From: JASHPR01 sp963815375
GTDB taxonomy: Bacteria; Actinomycetota; Actinomycetes; Streptosporangiales; Streptosporangiaceae
DNA: 64,000 nucleotides
Assembly (NCBI GenBank): GCA_963815375.1
Contig: CAWFGX010000001.1
Coordinates: 2,604,001 to 2,668,000 of the forward strand
Reading direction: 5' to 3'
Shown: positions 1-8,499 of the stretch, one piece after another
Layout of the letters: each line of letters begins with the position of its first letter
How positions within the stretch are numbered: the first letter of the stretch is position 1
Translations under genes and position numbers: made by a program
The notes under the pieces: model-generated
Seen by the model: only the letters and a program-made list of their open reading frames with translations
What the model was told of the DNA's origin: nothing
Databases searched by the model: none

Positions 1-1
1 G

Positions 2-1966
2 ACCGAGACTGACCTGCCAATTGCGACCACGACCGCGCCGCCAGACCCGCGCCAGCCGGGCGGCACCACGAACGACACTCAGAACGACGACCGTATGCTG
101 TCCGCCGTCTGGCAGGACAACGTGCTGTGGACAAGCTTGACCGACGCGTGCACGCCGGGCGGCGACTCTGCCACCCGAGACTGCATGCGACTGGACGAGG
201 TGAACACGTCGGGGTCTGCGCCGTCGCTGACTCAGGATTTCGACCTTGCGGCGAATGGCCTCGACGACTACTACCCGGCCGTGAGCCTCGACAGCTCCGG
301 AAACCTGTTCGTCGCCTATACGGCGTCGTCCCCGACGCTTGATCCCGGCGCCTACGCGGTTGTGTCTCCCGCGTCGTCGGTCGCCTCGTTCACTGCGCCG
401 ACGACGATCCAGGCCGGCCTGGCGTCTTACAACGGTGGCACGGATGCCCGGTGGGGAGATTACTCCGCCGCCGCCCCGGATCCGTCGGTGGCGGGCGCTG
501 TGTGGGTAGCCGGTGAGTACGCCCCGTCTGATGCCGCGTCCGGGGACTGGGGCACCGCAACTGCTGAACTGCAGCTGAGCGCCGGGTACCCAGGAGTCAC
601 CTCCGCCGATCAGGCGACCTTCACCGAGGGGACGGCAGGCAGCTTCACCGTGGCCGCCACCGGGTCTCCCGCACCCGCGCTCACTGAGACCGGCGCGCTG
701 CCCAGCGGGGTAACGTTCAGCTCGTCCGGAGTTCTGTCGGGGACGCCGGCGGCTGGCACCGGCGGCAGCTACCCGATCCAGATCACGGCGAGCAGCACCG
801 TCGGGAGCGTAGCCCAGTCGTTCACGCTGAACGTGCAGCCGACCGGGCCCCTCTACACGCCCCTGGGCCCGGTGCGGGTGCTGGATACCCGTAACGGCAC
901 CGGCGGCCATTCCGGGCCGGTGGGTGCGGGGCAGGCAATTAGCCTGCAGATAACCGGGGTGGCCGGGGTGCCCTCGTCCGGGGTGACCGCAGTGGTGCTG
1001 AACGTGACCGCGACCAGCCCGACGACCAGCAGTTTCGTCACCGTCTACCCCGACGGCACCACCCGCCCGGTGGCCTCCAACCTCAACTTCACCACGGGGG
1101 AAACCATCCCGAACCTGGTGACTGTGCCGGTCGGCGCTGACGGGAAAATCGACTTGTACAACCAGGCGGGCACCGTGAACCTGATCGCCGACCTGGCCGG
1201 CTACTACAGCAACAGCGGCGGTTCGTCGTATGTTGCGGACGGGCCGGTTCGGGTGCTGGATACCCGCAACGGCACCGGCGCGCCTTCCGGGCCGGTAGGG
1301 CCGGGGCAGTCAGTCCACCTGCAGGTGACCGGGGTAGCTGGGGTGCCCGACTCCGGGGTGACCGCAGTGGTGCTGAACGTGACCGCAACCAGCCCGTCGA
1401 CCAGCAGTTTCGTCACCGTCTTCCCGGACGGCACCACCCGCCCGGTGGCCTCCAACCTCAACTTCACTGCCGGAGAGACGATCCCGAACCTGGTGGTAGT
1501 GCCAGTCGGCGCTTTTGGGACGGTCGACTTGTACAACCAAGTGGGCACCGTGAACCTGATCGCCGACCTGGCCGGCTACTACACGAGTAACGGCGGGTCG
1601 TCGTTTACAGCGGCCGGCCCGGTGCGCCTGCTGGATACCCGCAACGGCACCGGCGGGCATTCCGGGCCGGTGGGGCCGGGGCAGGCGATCAGCCTGCAGG
1701 TGACCGGGGTGGCCGGGGTGCCCTCGTCTGGAGTGAAGGCGGTGGTGCTGAACGTGACCGCGACCACGCCGTCGGCCAGCAGTTTCGTCACCGTCTACCC
1801 CGACGGCGCCACCCGCCCGGTGGCCTCCAACCTCAACTTCACTCCAGGGAAGACCATCCCGAACCTGGTGGTGGTGCCGGTCGGCGCCGACGGAAAGGTC
1901 GACTTCTACAACAGCTTCGGCACCGTCAACCTAATCGCCGACCTGGCTGGCTACTACCTGAACTGA
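2..1966 (+). CDS. Secreted surface protein with Ig-like domain and three tandem DTRNGTG repeats (5' truncated)
   Basis: The frame is open from base 2, so the start lies outside the window. The first ~195 residues contain a WGDY...DPS segment reminiscent of secreted beta-propeller proteins. A putative Ig (He_PIG) domain follows around 600-840, with the PSGVTF..GVLSGTP pattern. Three ~125-residue repeats then begin at about 866, 1241 and 1616, each opening VR(V/L)LDTRNGTG and closing NLIADLAGYY. The protein ends within the third repeat at a TGA. Repeats of this type are common at the C-termini of actinobacterial exported proteins. Their exact role is unknown, though adhesion or carbohydrate binding is plausible. 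No membrane anchor or sortase signal is visible at the C-terminus. The catalytic function, if any, cannot be judged without the N-terminus. Confidence 0.75.
   Translation, partial: TETDLPIATTTAPPDPRQPGGTTNDTQNDDRMLSAVWQDNVLWTSLTDACTPGGDSATRDCMRLDEVNTSGSAPSLTQDFDLAANGLDDYYPAVSLDSSGNLFVAYTASSPTLDPGAYAVVSPASSVASFTAPTTIQAGLASYNGGTDARWGDYSAAAPDPSVAGAVWVAGEYAPSDAASGDWGTATAELQLSAGYPGVTSADQATFTEGTAGSFTVAATGSPAPALTETGALPSGVTFSSSGVLSGTPAAGTGGSYPIQITASSTVGSVAQSFTLNVQPTGPLYTPLGPVRVLDTRNGTGGHSGPVGAGQAISLQITGVAGVPSSGVTAVVLNVTATSPTTSSFVTVYPDGTTRPVASNLNFTTGETIPNLVTVPVGADGKIDLYNQAGTVNLIADLAGYYSNSGGSSYVADGPVRVLDTRNGTGAPSGPVGPGQSVHLQVTGVAGVPDSGVTAVVLNVTATSPSTSSFVTVFPDGTTRPVASNLNFTAGETIPNLVVVPVGAFGTVDLYNQVGTVNLIADLAGYYTSNGGSSFTAAGPVRLLDTRNGTGGHSGPVGPGQAISLQVTGVAGVPSSGVKAVVLNVTATTPSASSFVTVYPDGATRPVASNLNFTPGKTIPNLVVVPVGADGKVDFYNSFGTVNLIADLAGYYLN
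866..1966 (+). repeat. Three tandem 375-bp coding repeats
   Basis: Units begin near 866, 1241 and 1616, a period of 375 bases (125 codons). Long stretches are near-identical at DNA level, for example the segment coding for VASNLNF and the one coding for NLIADLAGYY. This implies recent duplication or gene conversion. The third unit stops about 20 residues short, at the end of the core. Confidence 0.85.
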
Positions 1967-2014
1967 GCCTGCCGCCCGGGCCACCTTCCGCTGACGCCCA
2001 GCCCCCAGCTCGTT

Positions 2015-3433
2015 ATGTATGGTTTTCGCATCACTAGACATCTGGGTTTCGGGGAGGTGCTGCGCGGTCACCGGCGCGCGGCGCGGCTGACGCTTGAGCA
2101 GTTGGCCGAGGTGTCCGGGGTCAGTGCCAGGACCTTGTCGGATATGGAGCGCGGGCGAAGCAAGGGACCTCAGCACCGGACTGTCACTGCTTTGGCAGAC
2201 GCGCTTGCCCTGGAAGGGGATGACCGCAAGCAGCTTGTCGAGCTGGCGCGTGATGGCAGGCTGCGGGATCACTGGACGCGCCCAGCCGGCCTGTGTGAAC
2301 TGCCCCGGCTGGTTGACGACTTCACCGGCCGGACCGCGGAACTGGTCTGGATGAGCGAGCTGGTATATGCCGAGAGTGCACCGGGTGCCGGCGTGATCGG
2401 GCTCATCACCGGCTCGGGGGGCATGGGGAAGACCACGCTCGCCATCCGGGCAGCCCACGCCCTGCGACCGAGCTTCCCCGGCGGGGTTTTCTTCCTTGAC
2501 CTGCTCGGCATGTCCCCGCGGCCCGCGGCCGCCGCCGCCGCGTTGCGGCTGCTGCTTCGCGCGCTCGGTGTCGCGGAAGAGCAGATCCCGGGGGATGTCC
2601 CGGAGCGTGCTTCGGTGTACCGGTCGCTGCTGCGCGACAGGCAGGCGCTGGTCGTCCTGGACAATGCCGGGTCGGAGGAACAGGTGCGCCCGCTGCTGCC
2701 GGGAGACGGCGCGAGCCGGGCGCTGATCACTAGCAAGCGGCTGCTGGCTGGCCTGGAAGGTGTACGCCGGCTCGCCCTTGGTCCCCTTTCGCTGCCGGAG
2801 GCCACCGAGCTGCTGACCGGGATTCTGGGCCAGCGTGCCGCCCGCGACGAGGAATCGGCGCTCAACCAGCTTGCCGAGTTGTGCGAGGGCATGCCGCTGG
2901 CGCTGCGGATCATCGGGAACCGGCTGGTCAGCCGGCCCGGCTGGGGTGCGGCCGACCTCGCGGCCCGGCTGGCGGACGAGGAACACCGCCTGGATCAGTT
3001 CAAGGCCGGTGATCTGAAGATCGCAACCGCGTTCTGGATGTCGTACGACCAGCTCGCAGACGCCGCCCGGCGGGTATTCCGGCGGCTGGCCGTGGTACCG
3101 GGCCGCGACTTCGATGCGGCCCTGGCCGCGGTCGCTGGCGAGGTGGCGGTGGCGGTCGCCTGGGATGCTCTGGACGAGCTCGTCGACCTCGGTCTGCTGC
3201 TGGACGCCGGCGCGGGACTATACCGGTTCCACGACCTGGTCCGCCTGTTCGCTCGCACGCGGCTCGAGGAGGAGGAATCCCCAGCCGAACGTGAGGCACT
3301 GACGGCGAGGGTGACCTCATGGCTGGGTTCACTGGATCCCGCCGAGCGACCCGCAGGCCATGCTGAGGTACGCGGCCTAGGCGCTGGAGCTGGCGGCCAA
3401 GAGCGGCGCGTCGCGATGACCCCGGCACCCTGA
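2015..3433 (+). CDS. XRE-family HTH / NB-ARC STAND regulator, C-terminally shortened
   Basis: The protein has 472 aa. Residues ~13-65 form an XRE helix-turn-helix. An NB-ARC-type NTPase follows, with Walker A GSGGMGKTT at 133-141, Walker B ALVVLDN at ~211 and the EGMPLAL motif at ~291. A winged-helix segment ends near residue 415 (LYRFHDLVRLFAR). Family members usually continue into several hundred residues of TPR repeats. Here the sequence turns low-complexity after SPAEREAL and stops, so the sensor part is missing. No clear Shine-Dalgarno precedes the ATG. It probably acts, or once acted, as a signal-responsive transcription regulator. Loss of the TPR domain suggests an inactive or constitutive remnant. 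Confidence 0.7.
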   Translation: MYGFRITRHLGFGEVLRGHRRAARLTLEQLAEVSGVSARTLSDMERGRSKGPQHRTVTALADALALEGDDRKQLVELARDGRLRDHWTRPAGLCELPRLVDDFTGRTAELVWMSELVYAESAPGAGVIGLITGSGGMGKTTLAIRAAHALRPSFPGGVFFLDLLGMSPRPAAAAAALRLLLRALGVAEEQIPGDVPERASVYRSLLRDRQALVVLDNAGSEEQVRPLLPGDGASRALITSKRLLAGLEGVRRLALGPLSLPEATELLTGILGQRAARDEESALNQLAELCEGMPLALRIIGNRLVSRPGWGAADLAARLADEEHRLDQFKAGDLKIATAFWMSYDQLADAARRVFRRLAVVPGRDFDAALAAVAGEVAVAVAWDALDELVDLGLLLDAGAGLYRFHDLVRLFARTRLEEEESPAEREALTARVTSWLGSLDPAERPAGHAEVRGLGAGAGGQERRVAMTPAP

Positions 3434-3576
3434 CCCCGCCGGAGCCGTCCCCGGCACAGTCCTGGCGCGGGTACTTCTGCGTGCTGCTCTGCGTGGTGCC
3501 GCCGATTCCCCGCTAGTTGACTTTGAGCTCACCGGGACGGGCGTCAGGGCCTGTCCCGCCAGAGTCAGGAGCAACC

Positions 3577-4260
3577 ATGGCAATCAAGAACATCGTGCTC
3601 GTGCACGGAAACTTCGTGGACGGATCGGGCTGGCAGGGCGTCTACGATCACCTCACCGCCGACGGTTACCGGGTAGCCGTCGTGCAGAACCCCACCCTCA
3701 CCCTGGGCGGCGACGTCGCCGCCACCCACCAGGTCATCGACAGCCTCGACGGCCCAGCCGTGCTGGTTGGCCACTCCTACGGCGGAGTCGTCATCACCGA
3801 GGCCGGCAACCACCCCAATGTCGCCGCGCTCGTCTACGTCACCGCGTTCGCGCCCGACACGGGGGAGTCGGTCAGCTCGCTGATCGCCGACCCGCCCCCC
3901 GGCGCGCCGGTACCGCCGATCCTGCCGCCGGTCAATGGGCTCCTGTTCCTGGACCGGGACAAGTTCGCCGCGGCCTTCGCCGCCGATGTGCCCGAGAAAC
4001 TGGCCGCGTTCATGGCCGACTCCCAGGTCCCGGCGGGTGTGGACGCGCTGGGCGGGGCGGTCACCGAGCCTGCCTGGCGCAGCAAGCCGTCCTGGTACCT
4101 GGTCGCCACAGACGACCACATGATCCCGCCTGCCGCCCAGCGCGCCATGTCGGAGCGAGCCAAGGCGACCGTAACCGAGACCCCCGGCAGCCACGCCGTG
4201 TTTGTCTCACGTCCGGCTGTCGTGGCCGCCGTGATCAGCCAGGCTGCCCAGGGGGCCTGA
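3577..4260 (+). CDS. Alpha/beta hydrolase (esterase-like)
   Basis: The protein has 227 aa and a compact alpha/beta-hydrolase fold. The oxyanion HGNF/HG region is at ~10 and the nucleophile elbow GHSYGG at 65-70 (Ser67). An acid candidate lies in DDHMIPPA and the catalytic His in GSHAVF near the C-terminus. The ATG at 3577 is chosen because AGGAG lies seven bases upstream; the frame is open further 5' but without a ribosome-binding site. The sequence resembles the EstC/SalR-type intracellular esterases frequent in actinomycetes. The substrate is unknown. It is a single gene with no evident operon. Confidence 0.85.
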   Translation: MAIKNIVLVHGNFVDGSGWQGVYDHLTADGYRVAVVQNPTLTLGGDVAATHQVIDSLDGPAVLVGHSYGGVVITEAGNHPNVAALVYVTAFAPDTGESVSSLIADPPPGAPVPPILPPVNGLLFLDRDKFAAAFAADVPEKLAAFMADSQVPAGVDALGGAVTEPAWRSKPSWYLVATDDHMIPPAAQRAMSERAKATVTETPGSHAVFVSRPAVVAAVISQAAQGA

Positions 4261-4318
4261 ACGACCAGCCCGAGACGCCGCACGAGCCCCTTGCTCCTTC
4301 GGCAATCAGGGTCAAGGC

Positions 4319-4364
4319 CGTCAGCATATGTTGACACGAAGATTTCCGTCAGCATATGCTGACG
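4319..4364 (+). promoter_or_regulatory. Promoter with two palindromic operators for the HTH/Clp-N pair
   Basis: GTCAGCATATGCTGAC at 4349-4364 is a perfect 16-bp palindrome. A copy with one mismatch (GTCAGCATATGTTGAC) lies 30 bases upstream at 4319-4334. The second half of the upstream copy provides TTGACA (4331-4336) and the downstream copy provides TATGCT (4355-4360). The spacer is 18 bases, so both operators overlay a sigma-70-type promoter. Transcription would begin at about 4367-4368, on the ATG of the next gene, giving a leaderless mRNA. Autorepression by the adjacent HTH protein is the simplest reading. Confidence 0.7.
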
Positions 4365-4367
4365 CTC

Positions 4368-4589
4368 ATGGAATCCGCACTCGAAATCGCCCAGAGCGCC
4401 GCCAGCACCGATCCTGATGTCGGGCTGCGCGCTGTGGCGTCCCTGCGAGCGCTCACCGAGCGGCTGGAGATCGTCCAGGTCGAGAACGCGCGGAAGCTCG
4501 GGTGGTCCTGGCAGGACATCGCCGGGCGGCTGGGCGTCACCAAGCAGACCGTGCACCGTAAGCACGGCAAGCGGATCGGGAGCCGGTAA
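4368..4589 (+). CDS. Small helix-turn-helix protein, likely autoregulator
   Basis: The protein has 73 aa from ATG 4368. Another ATG at 4356 sits inside the operator palindrome and is less likely. The N-terminal half is helical (GLRAVASLRALTERLEIVQV). The C-terminal half is a clear HTH: GWSWQDIAGRLGVTKQTVHRKH. It ends TAATG, overlapping the Clp-N gene by one base, so the pair is translationally coupled. Small HTH plus Clp-N-domain pairs recur in actinomycetes. The HTH member presumably controls the pair through the palindromes just upstream. Confidence 0.75.
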   Translation: MESALEIAQSAASTDPDVGLRAVASLRALTERLEIVQVENARKLGWSWQDIAGRLGVTKQTVHRKHGKRIGSR

Positions 4590-5062
4590 TGCCCAGGTAC
4601 AGGACCCGGGACACCCGCACCGCTATCGCCCGCGCCCTGGGACACGCGTGCAGGCTCACCCGTGGCTACGTCAGCGGCGAGCATCTCATGACCGTCCTGG
4701 TCTCGGCTCTTTACGCAGGACGCGACCCGCGACCGGCGCGCGCCGTCTTGCACAAACACGGTGTCACGATGGAAGACGTCGCGGAGGAGATCGCCCGCAG
4801 GGCCGGGCCGGGAGCGGTGCTGTTCGGCGGCCTGGACCGGGACGCGCTGGCCGCTATCGGGATCGATCTCGACGCCGTGCGCACCAGGATCGAGTCGTCT
4901 TTCGGGCCAGAAGCCCTTGCACAGGTCGTCCACCGCGGGCCTCGCCCGTCCGCGCTGAAAGGCGGCGCAAGCGCGCTAGTGCTGCTTCAGCGCGCTCACC
5001 CGGACATCTTCGAGGATGCGCTACGGGCAGTGATCAACAAGGCGAAGGAGCGGAAATCGTGA
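4589..5062 (+). CDS. Clp N-terminal-domain protein
   Basis: The protein has 157 aa. Residues ~8-70 match a Clp_N (ClpA/ClpC amino-terminal) repeat, including HACRLTRGYVSGEHLMTVL and a VLHKHGVTMEDV tail. A second, shortened match (GIDLDAVRTRIESSFGPEAL) follows near residue 87. No AAA+ ATPase domain is present. The protein may therefore be a stand-alone adaptor-like relative that mimics the substrate-receiving domain of Clp chaperones. Relatives usually carry a fuller second repeat, and here ~30 residues look deleted. Its start overlaps the preceding HTH stop. Confidence 0.65.
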   Translation: MPRYRTRDTRTAIARALGHACRLTRGYVSGEHLMTVLVSALYAGRDPRPARAVLHKHGVTMEDVAEEIARRAGPGAVLFGGLDRDALAAIGIDLDAVRTRIESSFGPEALAQVVHRGPRPSALKGGASALVLLQRAHPDIFEDALRAVINKAKERKS

Positions 5063-5076
5063 ACGCTCCCAGCTGG

Positions 5077-5280
5077 TCAGCTTCGGAGGAAAGACTGGTC
5101 CCACAGTGGGCGCAGCGCGTCGGCCAGGCGCTCGTAAATCACGATGGAGGAGCCGCCAAAGGCACCAGTGCGGTCGCTTTCCACGTCCAGAGTGCCTGCC
5201 ACGCGTCCGCCGTCCAGGATCGGCACAATGACTTCAGAACCGGAATCGTTCTGATTGGCCAGGTACCGGGGGTCGCGTCT
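5077..5280 (-). pseudogene. C-terminal fragment of a GAF-domain protein
   Basis: On the minus strand the sequence reads DPRYLANQ, then SEVIVPIL, GGRVAGTLDVESD and a C-terminal ADALRPLW. This is the last ~65 residues of a typical bacterial GAF domain. No plausible start or N-terminal half exists upstream. The open frame runs on only as low-complexity sequence beneath the MFS gene's 5' end. It is a remnant, not a functional sensor. Confidence 0.6.
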
Positions 5281-5361
5281 GTCTGAGCGAGTCGCCAGGT
5301 CCACATGACAGACTGAACGGATCAGGCCAGTACATGTTCGCAGAGTGCGCGGGAGACGACC

Positions 5362-7008
5362 GTGAGAAGAGACCCGGCCAGGCAGACCAGCGGCGTCTCT
5401 GCGGCCGACGGGCCAGTGACTGGTCTCAGCCGCCGCCGCGTACTCGTGATCATCGGCGCCTTGATGCTGGGGATGTTCCTGGCGGCTCTGGATCAGACCA
5501 TCGTCTCGACGGCGCTGCCGACGATCGTCGCCGACCTGCATGGCGCCTCGCACCTGTCCTGGATCGTCGTCGCCTATCTGCTGGCGGCGACCGTCTCCAC
5601 ACCGCTATGGGGAAAGCTCGGCGACCAGTACGGCCGGAAGGGCTTCTTCCAGGCGGCGATCATCATCTTCCTGGCCGGCTCGATCTTCTCGGGCCTCAGC
5701 CGCAGCATGATCGAGCTCATCGCTTTCCGGGCGGTGCAGGGTCTGGGCGGTGGCGGGCTGATGGTCGGCACCCAGGCGATCGTCGGGGACGTGGTCTCTC
5801 CCCGTGAGCGCGGCCGCTACCAGGGCCTGTTCGGTGCCGTGTTCGGCGTGGCGAGCATCATCGGGCCGCTGCTGGGCGGCGTCTTCGTGGAGCAGCTGTC
5901 CTGGCGCTGGATCTTCTACATCAACGTCCCGATCGGCGCCGTAGCGCTCGCCGTCGTGGCCATCCAGGTTCCGGGTCGGCTGCGCCGGGTTCACCACGTC
6001 ATCGACTATGTCGGGACGGCCGTCCTCATCCTCGCCGCGAGCTGTCTCGTGCTGTTCACAAGCCTTGGTGGCACGACCTACCCGTGGGGCTCGGTGACGA
6101 TCATCGCTCTTGGTGCTGCCGGTGGCGTGCTGGTCGCGATCTTCGTCTTCGTGGAGCGGCGTGCCGTCGAGCCGGTGCTGCCCCTGCACCTGTTTTCGAT
6201 CCGGGCGTTCTCGGTCACCAGCGCTGTGGGCTTCATCGTCGGCTTCGCGATGTTCGGTGCCATCGTGTACCTGCCGGTTTTCTTCCAGATCGTGCACGGC
6301 GAATCGCCGACGATCTCTGGTCTGCGGCTGCTGCCCCTGCTCGCCGGCATGGTCGTGTTTTCCACGGCATCGGGGCTGATCATCAGCAAGACCGGCCGCT
6401 ACCGCGCCTTCCCGATTATTGGGACTGGTCTGATGACCGTCGGGCTCCTGCTCTTGTCGCGTATCGGAGCAGACACGAGCTCGTCCATCACAGCGCTGTA
6501 CATGTTCGTGCTCGGAGTAGGCCTCGGCTGCGTGATGCAGGTACTCGTGCTCATCGTGCAGAACGCCGTGCCGTACTCCGAGCTCGGGGTCGCCACCTCA
6601 GGAGCGACATTTTTCCGGTCCATCGGCGGATCCTTCGGCACCGCGATCTTCGGCGCGATCTTCTCCAACGTGCTCGTCGGCAACCTGGCCAGACACCTGC
6701 ACAGCGCTAAGCCGCCGAGCGGGTTCACAACCTCAGGCGTCACCCCGGCCCTCTTGCACACGCTATCCCCGGCGCTCCAGCAAGGCCTGGCCGCCGCCTA
6801 CGCCGAGTCAATCCAGACCGTCTTCATTATTGCGGCGCCGATCGGCTTCATCGCATTCCTCGCGTCCTGGCTCATACCACGCCTGGAACTCCGACGGGGC
6901 GTGCGAACCCCCCAGGGGAACGCGACAGACAGCGGAGGGGATGTCCCACAACCCGTCGCGGGCCCGCCCGAGCCGCTCGCTCCAGATGCCACTCACCGCT
7001 CGAGCTGA
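5362..7008 (+). CDS. MFS drug exporter, DHA2 (14-TM) family
   Basis: The protein has 548 aa and starts at GTG 5362, preceded by GGGAG. The N-terminal MFS signature LDQTIVSTALPTI is present, with the motif A loop GKLGDQYGRK, motif B RAVQGLGGGG and motif C-type GPLLGGVF. There are about 14 hydrophobic segments, as in EmrB/QacA/LfrA-type proton-driven multidrug exporters. The C-terminus is a short hydrophilic tail. Its 3' end overlaps the convergent DUF998 gene by 16 bases. No TetR-type regulator lies beside it, which is unusual for this family. Confidence 0.9.
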   Translation: MRRDPARQTSGVSAADGPVTGLSRRRVLVIIGALMLGMFLAALDQTIVSTALPTIVADLHGASHLSWIVVAYLLAATVSTPLWGKLGDQYGRKGFFQAAIIIFLAGSIFSGLSRSMIELIAFRAVQGLGGGGLMVGTQAIVGDVVSPRERGRYQGLFGAVFGVASIIGPLLGGVFVEQLSWRWIFYINVPIGAVALAVVAIQVPGRLRRVHHVIDYVGTAVLILAASCLVLFTSLGGTTYPWGSVTIIALGAAGGVLVAIFVFVERRAVEPVLPLHLFSIRAFSVTSAVGFIVGFAMFGAIVYLPVFFQIVHGESPTISGLRLLPLLAGMVVFSTASGLIISKTGRYRAFPIIGTGLMTVGLLLLSRIGADTSSSITALYMFVLGVGLGCVMQVLVLIVQNAVPYSELGVATSGATFFRSIGGSFGTAIFGAIFSNVLVGNLARHLHSAKPPSGFTTSGVTPALLHTLSPALQQGLAAAYAESIQTVFIIAAPIGFIAFLASWLIPRLELRRGVRTPQGNATDSGGDVPQPVAGPPEPLAPDATHRSS

Positions 7009-7910
7009 CGGACCCCTCGCCTCGAACGCTGATCAGGCGTTCCGTCACCCCTAGTCACGGTCGAAGGCCAGATCTCTCGCCGAGCGGCCGGTCTGGACGC
7101 TGATGGCGCTGACCTCCCTATCGACGGCGACGGGGCATTCGGCCTGCCGACGTAAACCGCCTGCCAGTAACTGGGACCGCTCTTGGCCGCGTTGTCCCTG
7201 GCTGCGTCCCGTGCGGTGTGCCGCAATGTGAGCGCGACGACAAGCGGAAACAGGCCCTGAACCGCCGACGTCAGCCGCTCGGCCAGGCCAACGTTACTGC
7301 CGTCTCGTGCTGCCATCAGTAGCCAGAACGACAACCCGGCGAAGACCACGGTCACCGCGGCGCAGCAGTAGGCACTCAGGATCCACGATCGGACCGGCGC
7401 GCGCGTGGCGACAAATGCCGGCCAGACCGCTGTCGCGACGACACAGCCCACGGCGAAGGCGAGGTGGCGCGACGTCGGGCCCGTGGCCGACTCGGGAGTG
7501 GCGGCGATGCCGAGCGTAGAAAGGCCAGTCAGGATCAGCAGGACGCGCGCAGGCATGCGGACGCCAGTCAGACCAGCGCCGGTCGCGATTTGAGAGCTGC
7601 CCACCAGCAGCAGGGCCGCAGTCATCACCCATCGGTCGGTTCCCGAGTGACCAGCCAGCACGCTGATCGTGTCCCGCATCGGGCTGTAAGAGGCCGGCTG
7701 AAGCGCCCCGGCAATCAGCCAGCCCCCGACCAGAACAACAGGCGTCAGCAAGGCTGTGGCCACCACCCAGCCAGGGACTGCCGGGCCAGCCCGCACAAGG
7801 CCGGAGCGATCGGCCGGCAACGCTTCATTACTGGCCGAGGCCGGGCCTGGGCACAGGTGATCTCGTCCTGATTGGCTGCGCGCGAGGTCTGGACGCGCAA
7901 GCTGAATCAT
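6993..7910 (-). CDS. DUF998 integral membrane protein
   Basis: The protein has 305 aa from ATG 7910, preceded by GGAGG. A GTG start six codons earlier is possible. Six to seven hydrophobic segments begin near residue 50 (VVATALLTPVVLVGGWLIAG), followed by the DUF998 hallmark SPMRDTISVLAG. The hydrophilic C-terminal ~60 residues are Arg/Pro/Ser-rich. They run into the 3' end of the convergent MFS gene, so this tail may be extended beyond the usual family length. Function is unknown; DUF998 proteins are small predicted multipass proteins of the cytoplasmic membrane. Confidence 0.75.
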   Translation of the reverse strand: MIQLARPDLARSQSGRDHLCPGPASASNEALPADRSGLVRAGPAVPGWVVATALLTPVVLVGGWLIAGALQPASYSPMRDTISVLAGHSGTDRWVMTAALLLVGSSQIATGAGLTGVRMPARVLLILTGLSTLGIAATPESATGPTSRHLAFAVGCVVATAVWPAFVATRAPVRSWILSAYCCAAVTVVFAGLSFWLLMAARDGSNVGLAERLTSAVQGLFPLVVALTLRHTARDAARDNAAKSGPSYWQAVYVGRPNAPSPSIGRSAPSASRPAARREIWPSTVTRGDGTPDQRSRRGVRQLER

Positions 7911-8271
7911 GGCGCCTCCACCAGCCACATCGACTCGGCTGCCACAAGGAGGCGCTATTCGTCCTCAAACGGGTTGCCTGCCCCGGATCACGGGCAGACA
8001 GCGCCGTAAAGATCCGATATGTCGTGCCTTGCGGCCTCGCTTTGGCAACACGCCAGCACTCGCGAGAGCACGACATGGGTCCGGGCTATTCCCTGGACCG
8101 GCAGTTCCTTGCGCCGGCCGTGGCGCGCGCACCGAGTCGGCGACCCGGCGCCATGGCGACCGAGAAGCCGGTCACGTTCAGTGATAAGCGCTGGCCCGGC
8201 AGAGCCCGCGCCAGTGCTTTGCTTCGTCACCCGCGCCGGCGGACACTGCCAGCAGGCGCATACTAGTAGTG
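7911..8271. other. Intergenic region between DUF998 gene and small CarD-like-motif gene
   Basis: Several overlapping open frames exist on both strands here, but none has family-like sequence. It probably holds the divergent promoters of the two flanking genes. TACTAG lies immediately before the next start, with no Shine-Dalgarno. That would suit a leaderless transcript. Confidence 0.4.
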
Positions 8272-8499
8272 ATGAAACCAGCCCGCGCCGCGACCCGGCG
8301 CCACCTGCCCACCAGCCCCTTCGCGCCGCCAACCGCCGCTCCGCCTGCTGAGCAGTTCGCCGAGCAGGATCAGGTTACCCACGACAAGTACGGCCTCGGC
8401 CGGGTCATCAGCGTCGAGGCCGACGCCACCCTGGTCGTGGACTTCGGTTCGTGCCGCATGCGGATTACGACGCCGTACGCCAAGCTGACCAAACTCTGA
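8272..8499 (+). CDS. Small conserved actinobacterial protein (helicase C-terminal/CarD-like beta motif)
   Basis: The protein has 75 aa. After a Pro/Ala-rich N-terminus the last 45 residues read VTHDKYGLGRV, a short acidic turn, VVDFG and RITTPYAKLTKL. The pattern is found in short actinobacterial proteins and resembles the DNA-contacting beta-domain at the C-terminus of UvrD/PcrA-like helicases and CarD/TRCF domains. ATG 8272 or GTG 8269 could initiate. It is probably a nucleic-acid or RNA-polymerase-associated accessory protein, but no function is established from sequence. Confidence 0.7.
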   Translation: MKPARAATRRHLPTSPFAPPTAAPPAEQFAEQDQVTHDKYGLGRVISVEADATLVVDFGSCRMRITTPYAKLTKL

